From NCBI GenBank assembly GCA_021604865.1, contig BQJU01000025.1, positions 1-64,000 on the forward strand: 64,000 nt of DNA. Direction: 5' to 3'. This document shows, in pieces, positions 1 through 8,229 of the stretch (its first letter is position 1; the number at the start of each line of letters is the position of its first letter). Source of the DNA: Saprospiraceae bacterium (GTDB lineage: Bacteria; Bacteroidota; Bacteroidia; Chitinophagales; Saprospiraceae). The translations under genes were made by a program, and so were the position numbers. The notes below the pieces were generated by a model. It searched no databases and was not told where the DNA came from. It saw only the letters and a program-made list of their open reading frames with translations.

Positions 1-799
1 CGAGTGCATAACCTATCCTGATACCAGGATAGTTGATTTTAAAGCGATTAAAATTGGGGATGTTAACTGCTCTTGTACTAATACTTCTTCCATTCTTGAC
101 ACTATTGAAGTCAGTGTAAGTGAGGTCATCATATCAGGTGGCCGTAAATTTAAATCTTCAGACTTCGATGATATCGCGGCCTTCCAGTTCGGTTTTGACT
201 TTGATTCTGATGACTGGGTGTATGAAGAAGAAGTTGCGGAAGATTTACCAGCGATGACTTCTGATGCAATTGGCGAAGCTCAGGCTACCAGTGGCAACTT
301 AAAAATTGCCTGGTTTGATACAACGGGGCGGACTTTATCCGCTGGTGATAAAATGCTCAGCCTGGAATTTTCAGACCAGCCTTGGGTATTTGGCGGTAGT
401 TTACTGACCGAACTTGCCCTAAATGAAACAAATATTCCAGCTTTAGCTTATCAGGAAGATGGCACGCCTTTGGTAATCAGGTTGGTAAATAACAGGGGCG
501 GACACCGACTACCAAATCCTTCCACCAATACCCATGAAGCTGCTGAAACTTTAGTAGAGGTACAACCTAACCCAACCAATGGGGAAGTCAATTTTAACAT
601 ACACAGTCCAAAATCGGCCCCTGCCCAATTACTTGTTTTTGATACTCAGGGTAAGAAATTAGCGGAAATTTCAATAGGTCTGGCTATTGGGAAAAACAAT
701 TATCAGCTAAAGGAAATAATTAATTGGCCGAGTGGCTTATACTGGTATCAGATAGCCGTTGATGGCGAAATACTCAGTGGGAAAATTGTAAAAAAATAA
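1..799 (+). CDS. C-terminal part of a T9SS type A-sorted secreted protein (5' end outside window)
   Basis: The reading frame is open from base 2 to the stop at 797-799, so the true start lies before the window. The visible part begins with a stretch ending in IKIGDVNCSC, which looks like the end of a dockerin-type or Ca-binding repeat (KIGDVN). It continues through a cohesin-like beta-rich region (GDKMLSLEFSD) and ends in a classic T9SS type A sorting domain: VQPNPTNGEVNF, then the GLYWYQI and SGKIVKK signatures. Such C-terminal domains direct export across the outer membrane through the type IX system and are then removed or replaced by an anchor. The last 60 residues resemble those of the next gene, so the two may be related surface proteins. 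Catalytic or binding function cannot be told from this fragment. Confidence 0.85.
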   Translation, partial: ECITYPDTRIVDFKAIKIGDVNCSCTNTSSILDTIEVSVSEVIISGGRKFKSSDFDDIAAFQFGFDFDSDDWVYEEEVAEDLPAMTSDAIGEAQATSGNLKIAWFDTTGRTLSAGDKMLSLEFSDQPWVFGGSLLTELALNETNIPALAYQEDGTPLVIRLVNNRGGHRLPNPSTNTHEAAETLVEVQPNPTNGEVNFNIHSPKSAPAQLLVFDTQGKKLAEISIGLAIGKNNYQLKEIINWPSGLYWYQIAVDGEILSGKIVKK

Positions 800-816
800 G
801 TTAGTAAATATGCCTA

Positions 817-850
817 TGCCTGGAAGTGAATTCAATACTTCCAGGCATTT
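817..850 (+). terminator. Rho-independent terminator
   Basis: A perfect 11-bp inverted repeat (TGCCTGGAAGT at 817-827, ACTTCCAGGCA at 837-847) with a 9-nt loop is followed by a short T-run. It lies 18 bp after the stop of the upstream T9SS gene. Confidence 0.75.
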
Positions 851-886
851 GGTATTTATGATGATTGCTGAAGTAAATAACAAATT

Positions 887-2722
887 ATGATCCAGATAAA
901 AACATTTTTTCTATTCAGTTTCTTATTGATATCCTTGAAGGGCAATAGTCAGTGTTGGCAGACGGTTTATAATGGTGGAGTTAATAGTAATTTTAGCGAT
1001 GCATTTTTTGCCTCAGATTCCATTGGTTGGATTAGTGATATCTTTACAGGTGTATATAAATCTACAGACAATGGAATGAACTGGGTGGTGCAAGAAAATG
1101 AAGGATTGACTAATGGGTTTTGTGTATTTTTCTTAAACGAAAGTATAGGTTGGGTAATTCGTTCGTATAGAAAAATCTTTAAAACAACTAATGGTGGACA
1201 GGATTGGGTAGAATATAATTTTTCCAATGATGAGATTATGTCACCCTATGATATAGAATTTATCGACGCCGATACCGGATATATGGTATCTGAATATGCG
1301 AGGGTTTATCGATCTACTGATGGCGGCGAAACCTGGGATATCGTTTTTGAAAATGAGGAATGGCAATTGTTTACCCTGGATTTTGTCAATGCACAGGAAG
1401 GCTGGATCGCAGGTAGTATCAGTCCGGGAGGACCAACCCGGGTATTACATACATCAGATGCCGGTGAAACCTGGGAAGAACAACTAGCTACTCCTCCTTC
1501 TGGACTCGGTTCCAATGTAGATTTACATTTTCTCAATAACCAAAAGGGGTGGTTTGTCAATCGGACCAACTTAATTTATAGGACGGAAAATGGGGGAGAG
1601 ACCTGGGAAAGCTATCCTATTGCCCAGGAGGGTAATGCCTATTGTAAGCGTATTTTTTTTGTAAATGACACTTTGGGTTGGGCACCGTCTACTGCGGGTC
1701 CTTCAATCTACGTCACAACAAATGGAGGCGAAAACTGGAGCCTCCAAAGTACTGACCCATACTTTAATCTTGGCAATTCGGCCATTTTTATGACGGGCGC
1801 GGATAATGGTGTAGCCGTTTACTGGCCGTTGATCAAACACTACCAAGGCGGCCCCGCCGCCTGCAACATCCAACTCATTTCCCCTTCCTCTACCACCACC
1901 GCCCTGCAACCCGAAATCAAATGGCACAAGGTACCCGGCTGTGTGGATGGCTATCGGTTGAGTGTGGGGCTCATCCCCGGCGGAACGGAAATTATCGGTC
2001 CATTGGACGTAGGGCTGGATACCAGTTACCTCATGCCCTTTGCATTGCTGGAGGATATGGATTATTATATCAGTATTGTGCCTTATAACCATGTGCACGG
2101 TTTGGCTACTACCTGTGGGGAGCCATTTGCTTTTACTGCTACCACTTGCCCGCCAACTACCTTAGTGGATACTAGTTTTTGTGATCCCCCCTTCGTCTGG
2201 GTTGATACTTCTTTTGAGGAGGCCGGTACTTATCTGTTTGAATACCTCACGCCGCTGGGTTGCGACAGTGTTGTCGTGCTGGCTTTGAGCCAGGAGGAAG
2301 ATATTTATACCCACATCGATACGGCTCTGACGCTCGGCCAACCCTACAACGGCATTGTTTACGAAAGTGACACCCTGCTCACCGAGGTCTACGCCGCCGG
2401 TAATGGCTGCGACAGCATTATTCAGGTACAGCTCACCATCATCACCACAGCATTGGAACCGGCTTTCATTTCACAATGGCAGGTATTTCCCAATCCTACA
2501 AGTTCCGAATTGCAGTTTCATTTTTCCAGCCGTATATCCACTTCAGCTAGGCTGGTATTGTATAATGCACAGGGGCGGCAGTTGTTTGCCACCAGATTAT
2601 TGGTACAGGTGGGAGAAAATAATTACATTTTGGAAGCCATCAGGGATTGGCCGGTAGGTTTGTATTGGTATCGGCTGGAAACGGGAGGCGGCCGTTTAAG
2701 TGGAAAGGTATTGAAGGAGTGA
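887..2722 (+). CDS. BNR/Ycf48-like beta-propeller protein with T9SS type A sorting domain
   Basis: 611 residues with an N-terminal signal peptide (hydrophobic FFLFSFLLISLKGNSQ). Residues about 40-310 contain repeated blocks of the type GWI...YKSTDNGMNWV, YRSTDGGETWD, LHTSDAGETWE and TENGGETWES, which is the BNR/Asp-box pattern of Ycf48-like or sialidase-like propellers. A middle region (about 325-420) looks like a fibronectin type III-like module, and a Cys-containing region lies at about 420-520. The end (VFPNPTSSELQF ... GLYWYRL ... SGKVLKE) is a T9SS type A sorting domain. The protein is expected to be exported and surface-bound or released; substrate unknown. Base composition shifts inside the gene: the propeller half is AT-rich with A/T-ending codons, while from about 1840 on it is clearly GC-richer, which hints at a mosaic origin. 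Confidence 0.85.
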   Translation: MIQIKTFFLFSFLLISLKGNSQCWQTVYNGGVNSNFSDAFFASDSIGWISDIFTGVYKSTDNGMNWVVQENEGLTNGFCVFFLNESIGWVIRSYRKIFKTTNGGQDWVEYNFSNDEIMSPYDIEFIDADTGYMVSEYARVYRSTDGGETWDIVFENEEWQLFTLDFVNAQEGWIAGSISPGGPTRVLHTSDAGETWEEQLATPPSGLGSNVDLHFLNNQKGWFVNRTNLIYRTENGGETWESYPIAQEGNAYCKRIFFVNDTLGWAPSTAGPSIYVTTNGGENWSLQSTDPYFNLGNSAIFMTGADNGVAVYWPLIKHYQGGPAACNIQLISPSSTTTALQPEIKWHKVPGCVDGYRLSVGLIPGGTEIIGPLDVGLDTSYLMPFALLEDMDYYISIVPYNHVHGLATTCGEPFAFTATTCPPTTLVDTSFCDPPFVWVDTSFEEAGTYLFEYLTPLGCDSVVVLALSQEEDIYTHIDTALTLGQPYNGIVYESDTLLTEVYAAGNGCDSIIQVQLTIITTALEPAFISQWQVFPNPTSSELQFHFSSRISTSARLVLYNAQGRQLFATRLLVQVGENNYILEAIRDWPVGLYWYRLETGGGRLSGKVLKE

Positions 2723-2785
2723 GAGTTTGAAGGTCCGGTATAAGTCATTCCGGATTTGACCGAAATTTAGGAACTAACCCGAAGA

Positions 2786-2870
2786 TTAATGTCGTCAACT
2801 TCAGGAATTTATTCGGCTAAAACCATCGGCCGGAAAAATTTCCGCCCAACCAAGGCACCCGCCAAACATG
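2786..2870. repeat. 85-bp direct repeat, copy A
   Basis: This copy matches 3341-3425 over 85 bp with only a handful of substitutions (both contain GGCTAAAACCATCGGCCGG and CACCCGCCAAACATG). Weaker similarity extends some 25 bp upstream (AAATTTAGGA in both). Its right end runs into GCCAAACATGCACTAA, the same tail seen in other intergenic repeats of this window. No protein is encoded. Confidence 0.8.
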
Positions 2871-3340
2871 CACTAAAGCTTGTAGGCGCTACCTTCGAAT
2901 TGATCAAGCAAAATAATCGGGACTACCTTTTGCTGGTATAAAACACCACACCAGTCTCCTACTTTCATCAGTCATTTAGATGCACACAGCGCGGGAGGGT
3001 TCAGGCCTAGGAGCATTGACCGTTAAGAAAAAAGCTGCAAGCGTACTGATCAAGAAGAAATACTGCTTGAGCTAAAAACAATGAATAATCAAGAAAAATA
3101 GGCCAAACAATCAATAATGACCAAGCAAGTACAGTCACAAAAGCGAGTTTATTTCTTCCAGCCAAGTGGACAGCTTTTTTTAGGTCAATCCTCCAGCCGG
3201 AATGGTTTTTTTTTGCTTCATTTTCTTTTGCCATCAAAAAAAAATGAAGACGCCCGATTAATTAATGACCCAAATCAAAAACAGACTTCCAAAAATCAAA
3301 CAAAAGCCCTTTACCCCAAATTTAGGAGGCAATGAAAAAT
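2871..3340. other. Non-coding gap between repeat copies
   Basis: No convincing gene is seen between the two repeat copies. Short open frames exist on both strands (a 76-codon leftward frame at 3007-3237 and a 72-codon rightward frame at 3117-3335). They overlap each other and look like chance. Sequence is low-complexity in places (A-runs near 3240). Confidence 0.5.
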
Positions 3341-3477
3341 TTAATGTCGTCAACTTTAGGAATTTATCCGGCTAAAACCATCGGCCGGAAAAATTTCCAC
3401 CCAACCAAGACACCCGCCAAACATGGTCATTGGTCTGCCAATATTCATCTTATGAGCACTAAGTTGACGACATTAAA
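3341..3477. repeat. MITE-like element: direct repeat copy B bounded by a 19-bp inverted repeat
   Basis: Copy B of the 85-bp repeat (3341-3425) is followed at 3459-3477 by CTAAGTTGACGACATTAAA. This is the reverse complement of the copy's left end (TTTAATGTCGTCAACTTTAG, 3340-3359) apart from one base. The whole is a roughly 137-bp unit with terminal inverted repeats and no coding capacity, the structure expected of a MITE or other non-autonomous element. Both the bases before copy A and those after this element contain ACCCGAAGAT (2778-2787, 3478-3487). Target-site duplication is not evident. Confidence 0.6.
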
Positions 3478-3526
3478 CCCGAAGATATCGCCTAAAATAG
3501 TGATCACCTTTGATTGGAGATAGAAA

Positions 3527-3564
3527 AAAGGGGAACAACCTGGTGGCTGATCCCCTTTATTTTT
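3527..3564. terminator. Bidirectional-looking terminator
   Basis: The stem AAAGGGGA (3527-3534) with TCCCCTTT (3551-3558) is extended inward by CAACC/GGCTG around a TGGT loop. An A-run lies on the left and TTTTT on the right, so it could end transcription in either direction. It lies about 75 bp past the stop of the leftward aldehyde dehydrogenase gene and probably ends the rsmA-yqeY-ALDH unit. Confidence 0.65.
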
Positions 3565-3634
3565 ACGCTGTTTGATCAGGGATTTGCTCTTCATCACTTT
3601 TCAACCCATTTGACCCCTGACTCCTCTATAACCC

Positions 3635-5161
3635 CTACAGATCAAACTTAATACCCTGAGCCAATGGCAGCTCCTTACTATAGTTGATCGTATTGGTTTG
3701 CCGGCGCATGTATGCTTTCCAGGCATCCGATCCACTTTCGCGGCCACCGCCTGTTTCTTTTTCACCACCAAAAGCACCACCAATTTCTGCACCACTGGTA
3801 CCGATATTGACGTTGGCAATGCCACAATCTGATCCGGTGGAGGAAAGGAAGTATTCAGCTTCACGTAAGCTATCAGTCATAATGGCTGATGACAGACCTT
3901 GAGGTACGTTGTTTTGCATAGCTACGGCCTCTTCAAGCGTGCTGTATTTGATGAGATACAGGATTGGCGCAAAGGTTTCATGCTGCACAATCTTATAGCT
4001 GTTTTCTACTTCTGCGATACAAGGTTGGACGTAACAACCACTTTCGTGATCTGAGCCATTCAGTACCCCTCCTTCAATCACAAAATGACCACCTTCAGCT
4101 TTTACCTTATTGAGCGCTTCAAGGTAATTATTCACCGCATCTTTGTCGATCAGCGGTCCTACATGGTTGTTTTGATCTAATGGATTACCGATCTTTAGTT
4201 GCGGATAGGCGCTGGCCAATTTGGCTTTTACCTGATCGTAAATACTTTCGTGAATGATGAGACGACGGGTAGAAGTACAGCGTTGTCCTGCAGTACCCAC
4301 TGCGCCAAATACAGCACCAGTCAATACGATATCTAGGTTGGCATTAGGCGTCACTATGATGGCATTATTACCACCCAATTCTAGCAGGCTGCGTCCCAGA
4401 CGCTCGGCCACTGTTGCACCGACGATTTTGCCCATTCTGGTACTTCCTGTTGCAGAAACTAATGGTATCCGCGTATCCTTGGTCATATACTCACCCACCT
4501 TGTAGTTACCATTAATAATGCTACTTACACCTTCAGGAACGTTATTGGCTTTTAAAACGTCACGTAGAATGTTTTGGCAGGCTACGGCACAAAGCGGTGT
4601 TTTTTCAGAAGCTTTCCATACACATACATCACCACAAACCATTGCGATCATGGCATTCCACGACCAAACAGCTACCGGAAAGTTGAAGGCGGAAATGATG
4701 CCGACAATACCCAATGGATGCCACTGCTCATACATGCGATGGTTAGGGCGCTCTGAGTGCATCGTTAAGCCGTATAGTTGTCGGGAAAGGCCCACAGCAA
4801 AATCGCAAATATCGATCATCTCCTGTACTTCACCCCAGCCTTCCTGGAGGCTTTTGCCCATTTCGTAAGAAACCAGTCGCCCCAAAGCATCCTTGTGCTG
4901 GCGAAGGGCATCACCATACTGACGAACTACCTCACCACGTTTGGGCGCGGGAACATTCCGCCATGCTTTAAAGGAGGCCTGGGCTTTTTCAATCACCTGA
5001 TCATATTCTTCACGGGTGGTCTGGCTGACACTACCGATAAATGCTCCGTCCACCGGAGAATAAGACTCGAGGTATTTTCCCGAATTACTGGAGGTCATAC
5101 CGGTACTGGTACCGGCATTTTCTTTTTGTAAGCCGAGTTCTTGAAGAAAATTCTTGTCCAT
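3635..5161 (-). CDS. amaB: Aldehyde dehydrogenase, antiquitin/ALDH7 type (aminoadipate-semialdehyde dehydrogenase-like)
   Basis: 508 residues, the normal length for the family. The ALDH Glu and catalytic Cys motifs are present: LELGGNN (Glu261) and GQRCTSTRR (Cys295). The C-terminal block GSDCGIANVNIGTSGAEIGGAFGGEK (split over about residues 440-470), then GGGRESGSDAWK and INYSKELPLAQGI, is the signature of antiquitin-type enzymes. Known members oxidise L-2-aminoadipate 6-semialdehyde (in equilibrium with piperideine-6-carboxylate) with NAD in lysine degradation, and some act on other aldehydes. It is the last gene of a leftward group after rsmA and yqeY (20-bp gap to yqeY). No other lysine-catabolic gene is nearby, so the exact substrate is inferred from family alone. 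Confidence 0.88.
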   Translation of the reverse strand: MDKNFLQELGLQKENAGTSTGMTSSNSGKYLESYSPVDGAFIGSVSQTTREEYDQVIEKAQASFKAWRNVPAPKRGEVVRQYGDALRQHKDALGRLVSYEMGKSLQEGWGEVQEMIDICDFAVGLSRQLYGLTMHSERPNHRMYEQWHPLGIVGIISAFNFPVAVWSWNAMIAMVCGDVCVWKASEKTPLCAVACQNILRDVLKANNVPEGVSSIINGNYKVGEYMTKDTRIPLVSATGSTRMGKIVGATVAERLGRSLLELGGNNAIIVTPNANLDIVLTGAVFGAVGTAGQRCTSTRRLIIHESIYDQVKAKLASAYPQLKIGNPLDQNNHVGPLIDKDAVNNYLEALNKVKAEGGHFVIEGGVLNGSDHESGCYVQPCIAEVENSYKIVQHETFAPILYLIKYSTLEEAVAMQNNVPQGLSSAIMTDSLREAEYFLSSTGSDCGIANVNIGTSGAEIGGAFGGEKETGGGRESGSDAWKAYMRRQTNTINYSKELPLAQGIKFDL

Positions 5162-5181
5162 GTTATAATTTGGTTTGATTG

Positions 5182-5628
5182 TTATTGTAATAATCGTTTG
5201 ACAACATTGGAAATGGCTTTGCCATCAGCCTTGCCGGCTAATTGTTTGCTGGCCATTCCCATTACTTTACCCATATCTTTCATTGAAGAAGCACCCGTTT
5301 GTTCTACAATTTTACGGATGATGCCTTCCAGTGCTGCCTCATCGAGTTGTTTAGGCAGGTATTGCTCGATAATGGCAATTTCTTCCCGTTCGGTTTGTGC
5401 CAGATCGACACGGTTTTGTTTTTCGTAAATATCTAGGGAGTCTTTGCGTTGTTTGACTAGTTTTTGCAACATTTTGATTTCTGCCTCTTCGTCAATGACA
5501 TTGCCACTGCCATCTGTCTTTGCCAGCAGAATAGCGGCCTTGATCGCTCGGATTCCTCGCAGGGCAACCTGATCTTTTGCCTTCATTGCAGTCTTAAGGT
5601 CTTCTGAAATGCGTGTTTCTAAACTCAT
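5182..5628 (-). CDS. yqeY: GatB/YqeY domain protein
   Basis: 148 residues, the usual size for stand-alone YqeY proteins. It begins MSLETRISEDLKTAMKAKD and contains the family's EAEIKMLQKLVKQRKDS segment and a C-terminal GKVMGMASKQLAGKADGKAIS block. YqeY resembles the tRNA-binding tail domain of the GatB subunit of the Glu-tRNA(Gln) amidotransferase. Its cellular role is not firmly known, though a link to tRNA or translation is usually assumed. It sits 45 bp after rsmA and 20 bp before the aldehyde dehydrogenase on the same strand, consistent with one transcript. Confidence 0.9.
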   Translation of the reverse strand: MSLETRISEDLKTAMKAKDQVALRGIRAIKAAILLAKTDGSGNVIDEEAEIKMLQKLVKQRKDSLDIYEKQNRVDLAQTEREEIAIIEQYLPKQLDEAALEGIIRKIVEQTGASSMKDMGKVMGMASKQLAGKADGKAISNVVKRLLQ

Positions 5629-5673
5629 GTTTTATCTATCTATCGCCCAAAGGGGCATTAAAAAATGGTTCTA

Positions 5674-6441
5674 TTATAACGATTCAATCCGGCGGGTTAG
5701 TTCCACATAATCCTGGACTGAAAGCCTTTCCGGTCTTTGCTGAAAAAATGCTTCCTCCAACATCGGATGGCCCTTTGCAAAAGCTTTCATTGTATTGCGC
5801 AACATTTTCCGCCTTTGACTGAAAGCTTGTTTGACTACCTTCCGGAACAACTTTTCATCACAATCCAGGGTCAAATTTTTCCGGCGGGTCAAGCGGATCA
5901 CTCCAGATTGTACTTTTGGCGGTGGACTAAACTGACTTTTATCTACCGTAAGAAGATAAGTACCCTCATAAAAAGCCTGTATTAAAACGCTGATTACGCC
6001 ATAGGTCTTGTTGCCTGGTGGTGCAATGACCCGTTCGGCCACTTCTTTTTGGAACATTCCCACCAATTCCGGAATACTTTCCTTGTATTCCAACATCTTG
6101 AAAAGGATTTGGGATGAAATATTATAAGGAAAATTGCCAATGATGGCAAAAGGTTCATTGTGAAATATTTGCGAAAGCGGTAATTTTAAAAAATCAGCGG
6201 GAATGATATGCTCTTTGAGTGCGGGGTAGTGCTTGTTTAGGTAACTAACCATGTCGCGGTCAGCCTCTACTACCAGTAAATCATAGGGTTTTTCCAATAA
6301 ATATTTGGTCAGCATGCCTTGCCCTGGCCCAATTTCCAATACTTTCCGGTATTGGTCTGTATGGATGAGGCCATCAGCAATTTTCTGAGCGGTAATTTCG
6401 CTATTCAGGAAATGTTGTCCGTATGATTTTTTTGCTTTCAT
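5674..6441 (-). CDS. rsmA: 16S rRNA dimethyladenosine transferase RsmA/KsgA
   Basis: 255 residues from the ATG at 6441. The frame extends 11 codons further upstream, but MKAKKSYGQHFLN matches the known beginning of the family, so I choose 6441. Visible SAM-methyltransferase motifs are LEIGPGQGMLTKYLL (motif I), VVEADRDM and the catalytic motif NFPYNISS (NLPY/NFPY, motif IV). The C-terminal helical part with FSQRRKML is also typical. The enzyme dimethylates two adjacent adenines in helix 45 of 16S rRNA during 30S assembly. It is the first gene of the leftward rsmA-yqeY-ALDH group and is divergent from pdxA. Confidence 0.95.
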   Translation of the reverse strand: MKAKKSYGQHFLNSEITAQKIADGLIHTDQYRKVLEIGPGQGMLTKYLLEKPYDLLVVEADRDMVSYLNKHYPALKEHIIPADFLKLPLSQIFHNEPFAIIGNFPYNISSQILFKMLEYKESIPELVGMFQKEVAERVIAPPGNKTYGVISVLIQAFYEGTYLLTVDKSQFSPPPKVQSGVIRLTRRKNLTLDCDEKLFRKVVKQAFSQRRKMLRNTMKAFAKGHPMLEEAFFQQRPERLSVQDYVELTRRIESL

Positions 6442-6566
6442 AAAAGGACTGCAAATTACGGCAAAAAAAGCCAATTCTTCTGCTTTTAAGCATGATTATC
6501 AGCGGGCTGGGAAAGTGGTGATTGGTGATTAAAAACACAAATTCATGCCTGCTCGTTTAAATTGTT

Positions 6567-6574
6567 TAAATTTG
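6567..6574 (+). promoter_or_regulatory. Possible Bacteroidota -7 element upstream of pdxA
   Basis: TAAATTTG matches the TAnnTTTG -7 consensus of Bacteroidota sigma factors and lies 38 bp before the pdxA ATG. A good TTTG -33 box is not present at the expected distance, so this is tentative. Confidence 0.35.
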
Positions 6575-6612
6575 TGCCACTTTTAGAGAAAGTATTAAAA
6601 TGAAACTAAAAA

Positions 6613-7689
6613 ATGGGCAAACTCAAAATAGGGATTACAATTGGGGATTTTAATGGTGTGGGCCTGGAGGTCATACTAAAAACCCTGGCAAAAGATGAAA
6701 TGGCTGGCTTTTGCACACCAGTCATTTACGGTTCTTCCAAAGTTGTTTCTTACCATAAAAATATCGTTGGTGTTGACTTTCAATTTCAGCCAACACGTTC
6801 CGCTGAAAACCTTTTTACCGACAAGATAAATATCGTTAATTGCTGGCAGGAAAACGTCAATATAACTCTGGGCAAACCCAGCGATCTGAGCGGTAAATAT
6901 GCCATTACCTCCTTGGAAGCAGCGACCACCGACCTGAAAGCAGGTCTGATTGATGCCCTGGTAACGGCGCCGATCAATAAACATGCTATGCAACTGGCCA
7001 ATTTCCCTTTTCCTGGCCATACCGAATACCTGACCAAAGAATTGGGGGCAGAGGAAAGCCTCATGTTTATGGTCAGCGACAATCTGCGGGTAGGTGTGGT
7101 GACCAACCATCTTCCACTTAGCCAGGTGGCAGAAAAGATCAGCAAGGCAGCCATTTTGCGTAAGCTGCAAATTATGAATGAATCCCTGAAAATGGATTTC
7201 GGCCTGGAGCGACCCAGTATTGCTGTATTGGGACTCAACCCTCATGCCGGAGATGGCGGACTCTTAGGAGATGAAGAAGAGAAATTTATCCGCCCGGCAG
7301 TCCTGGAATCCAAGAAAAAAGGTATGTTGGTGATGGGCCCTTTTCCTGCTGATGGCTTTTTTGGCTCCAACCAATACCAGAAATATGACGGTATTCTGGC
7401 CATGTACCATGATCAGGGGCTGATTCCATTTAAAGCCTTATCTTTTGGTAAAGGCGTTAATTTTACAGCCGGCCTAAAAGGAGTCCGTACTTCTCCAGAC
7501 CACGGTACTGCCTACGACCTTGCCGGAAAAAATGAGGCAGATCCCTCCTCCTTCCGACAGGCTATATTTTCTGCAATTGATATTGCGGGCCAGCGTAAAG
7601 GTTACCTGGAAATGCACGAAAATACCCTGGTCAAAAGGGTTCATGCCAGTGATGATGGAGAAGACGAAGCCATCTTTGATGAAGACTAG
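6613..7689 (+). CDS. pdxA: 4-hydroxythreonine-4-phosphate dehydrogenase PdxA
   Basis: 358 residues, typical for Bacteroidota PdxA. The N-terminus IGITIGDFNGVGLEV corresponds to the IG(I/V)T.GDP.G.G.E block of the family. Metal- and substrate-binding histidine motifs are seen in FPGHTEYL, GLNPHAGDGG and MYHDQGLIPFK, with the end block SPDHGTAYDLAGK. The enzyme oxidises 4-phosphohydroxy-L-threonine in the DXP-dependent pyridoxal phosphate pathway. No other pdx gene is in the window. About 150 bp separate it from the downstream DksA-family gene. Confidence 0.95.
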   Translation: MGKLKIGITIGDFNGVGLEVILKTLAKDEMAGFCTPVIYGSSKVVSYHKNIVGVDFQFQPTRSAENLFTDKINIVNCWQENVNITLGKPSDLSGKYAITSLEAATTDLKAGLIDALVTAPINKHAMQLANFPFPGHTEYLTKELGAEESLMFMVSDNLRVGVVTNHLPLSQVAEKISKAAILRKLQIMNESLKMDFGLERPSIAVLGLNPHAGDGGLLGDEEEKFIRPAVLESKKKGMLVMGPFPADGFFGSNQYQKYDGILAMYHDQGLIPFKALSFGKGVNFTAGLKGVRTSPDHGTAYDLAGKNEADPSSFRQAIFSAIDIAGQRKGYLEMHENTLVKRVHASDDGEDEAIFDED

Positions 7690-7836
7690 TCCGGAATTAA
7701 ACGAAATGGCAAATGGGGTCGTTATATGAAGGGTAAATTTCCTGGTATCAGGTGGAGATTGTTTACCCGATTAAGTTAAAATGTTATCATTATTTATGCA
7801 CTATTCTCTCAATACAATATTCAATCCTCTTAAAGT

Positions 7837-8214
7837 ATGAGTGAGCAAACTGAAAAAACGAGATATACTGACGAAGAACTGGAAGAGTTTAGGGAATTGA
7901 TCCAGGAAAAGTTAGAAAAAGCTAAAAGTGAATTGGAATTTTACCAGGGCCAGCTTACCGATATGGCAGACAATCCTGATGCGAAGGTTCGGGGTCTGGA
8001 TGATGGTATCGGCACCGTTGAAAGCGAACGATTGATCAGTATGGCCGGTCGACAAAAAAAACATATTCAACATCTTGAAAATGCACTCTTCCGCATTCAG
8101 AATAAGGTATACGGAATTTGTCGGGCAACAGGCAAACTGATTTCAAAAGAACGTCTTCGTGCGGTTCCACATGCCACACTAAGTATTGAAGCAAAACAAA
8201 GTAGAAAAAAATAG
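7837..8214 (+). CDS. TraR/DksA-family transcriptional regulator with degenerate zinc finger
   Basis: 125 residues. The N-terminal half is a charged coiled coil (EELEEFRELIQEKLEKAKSE) followed by the family's DNPDAKVRGLDDGIG and the C-terminal block YGICRATGKLISKERLRAVPHA. Classical DksA has four zinc-binding cysteines, and here only one remains. From what I know this is usual in Bacteroidota homologues rather than a mutation of this gene. By family it is expected to bind the secondary channel of RNA polymerase and modulate transcription initiation. The lspA frame follows after 15 bp, a common neighbour in this phylum and probably co-transcribed. Confidence 0.88.
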   Translation: MSEQTEKTRYTDEELEEFRELIQEKLEKAKSELEFYQGQLTDMADNPDAKVRGLDDGIGTVESERLISMAGRQKKHIQHLENALFRIQNKVYGICRATGKLISKERLRAVPHATLSIEAKQSRKK

Positions 8215-8229
8215 GTTATATCCCTAGGC

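Noticed and set aside
3007-3237. 76-codon leftward frame with one hydrophobic segment
   Set aside because: It overlaps a rightward frame of similar length in a repeat-bearing non-coding gap. There is no start signal or family resemblance, so it is likely a chance frame.
2786-3425. Two direct repeats considered as a CRISPR remnant
   Set aside because: The repeats are 85 bp long and 470 bp apart, with no array and no cas gene.
7837-8214. Loss of zinc-finger cysteines in the DksA-like gene as a mutation
   Set aside because: The same one-Cys form is, as far as I know, the normal state of Bacteroidota homologues, so it is not a local defect.
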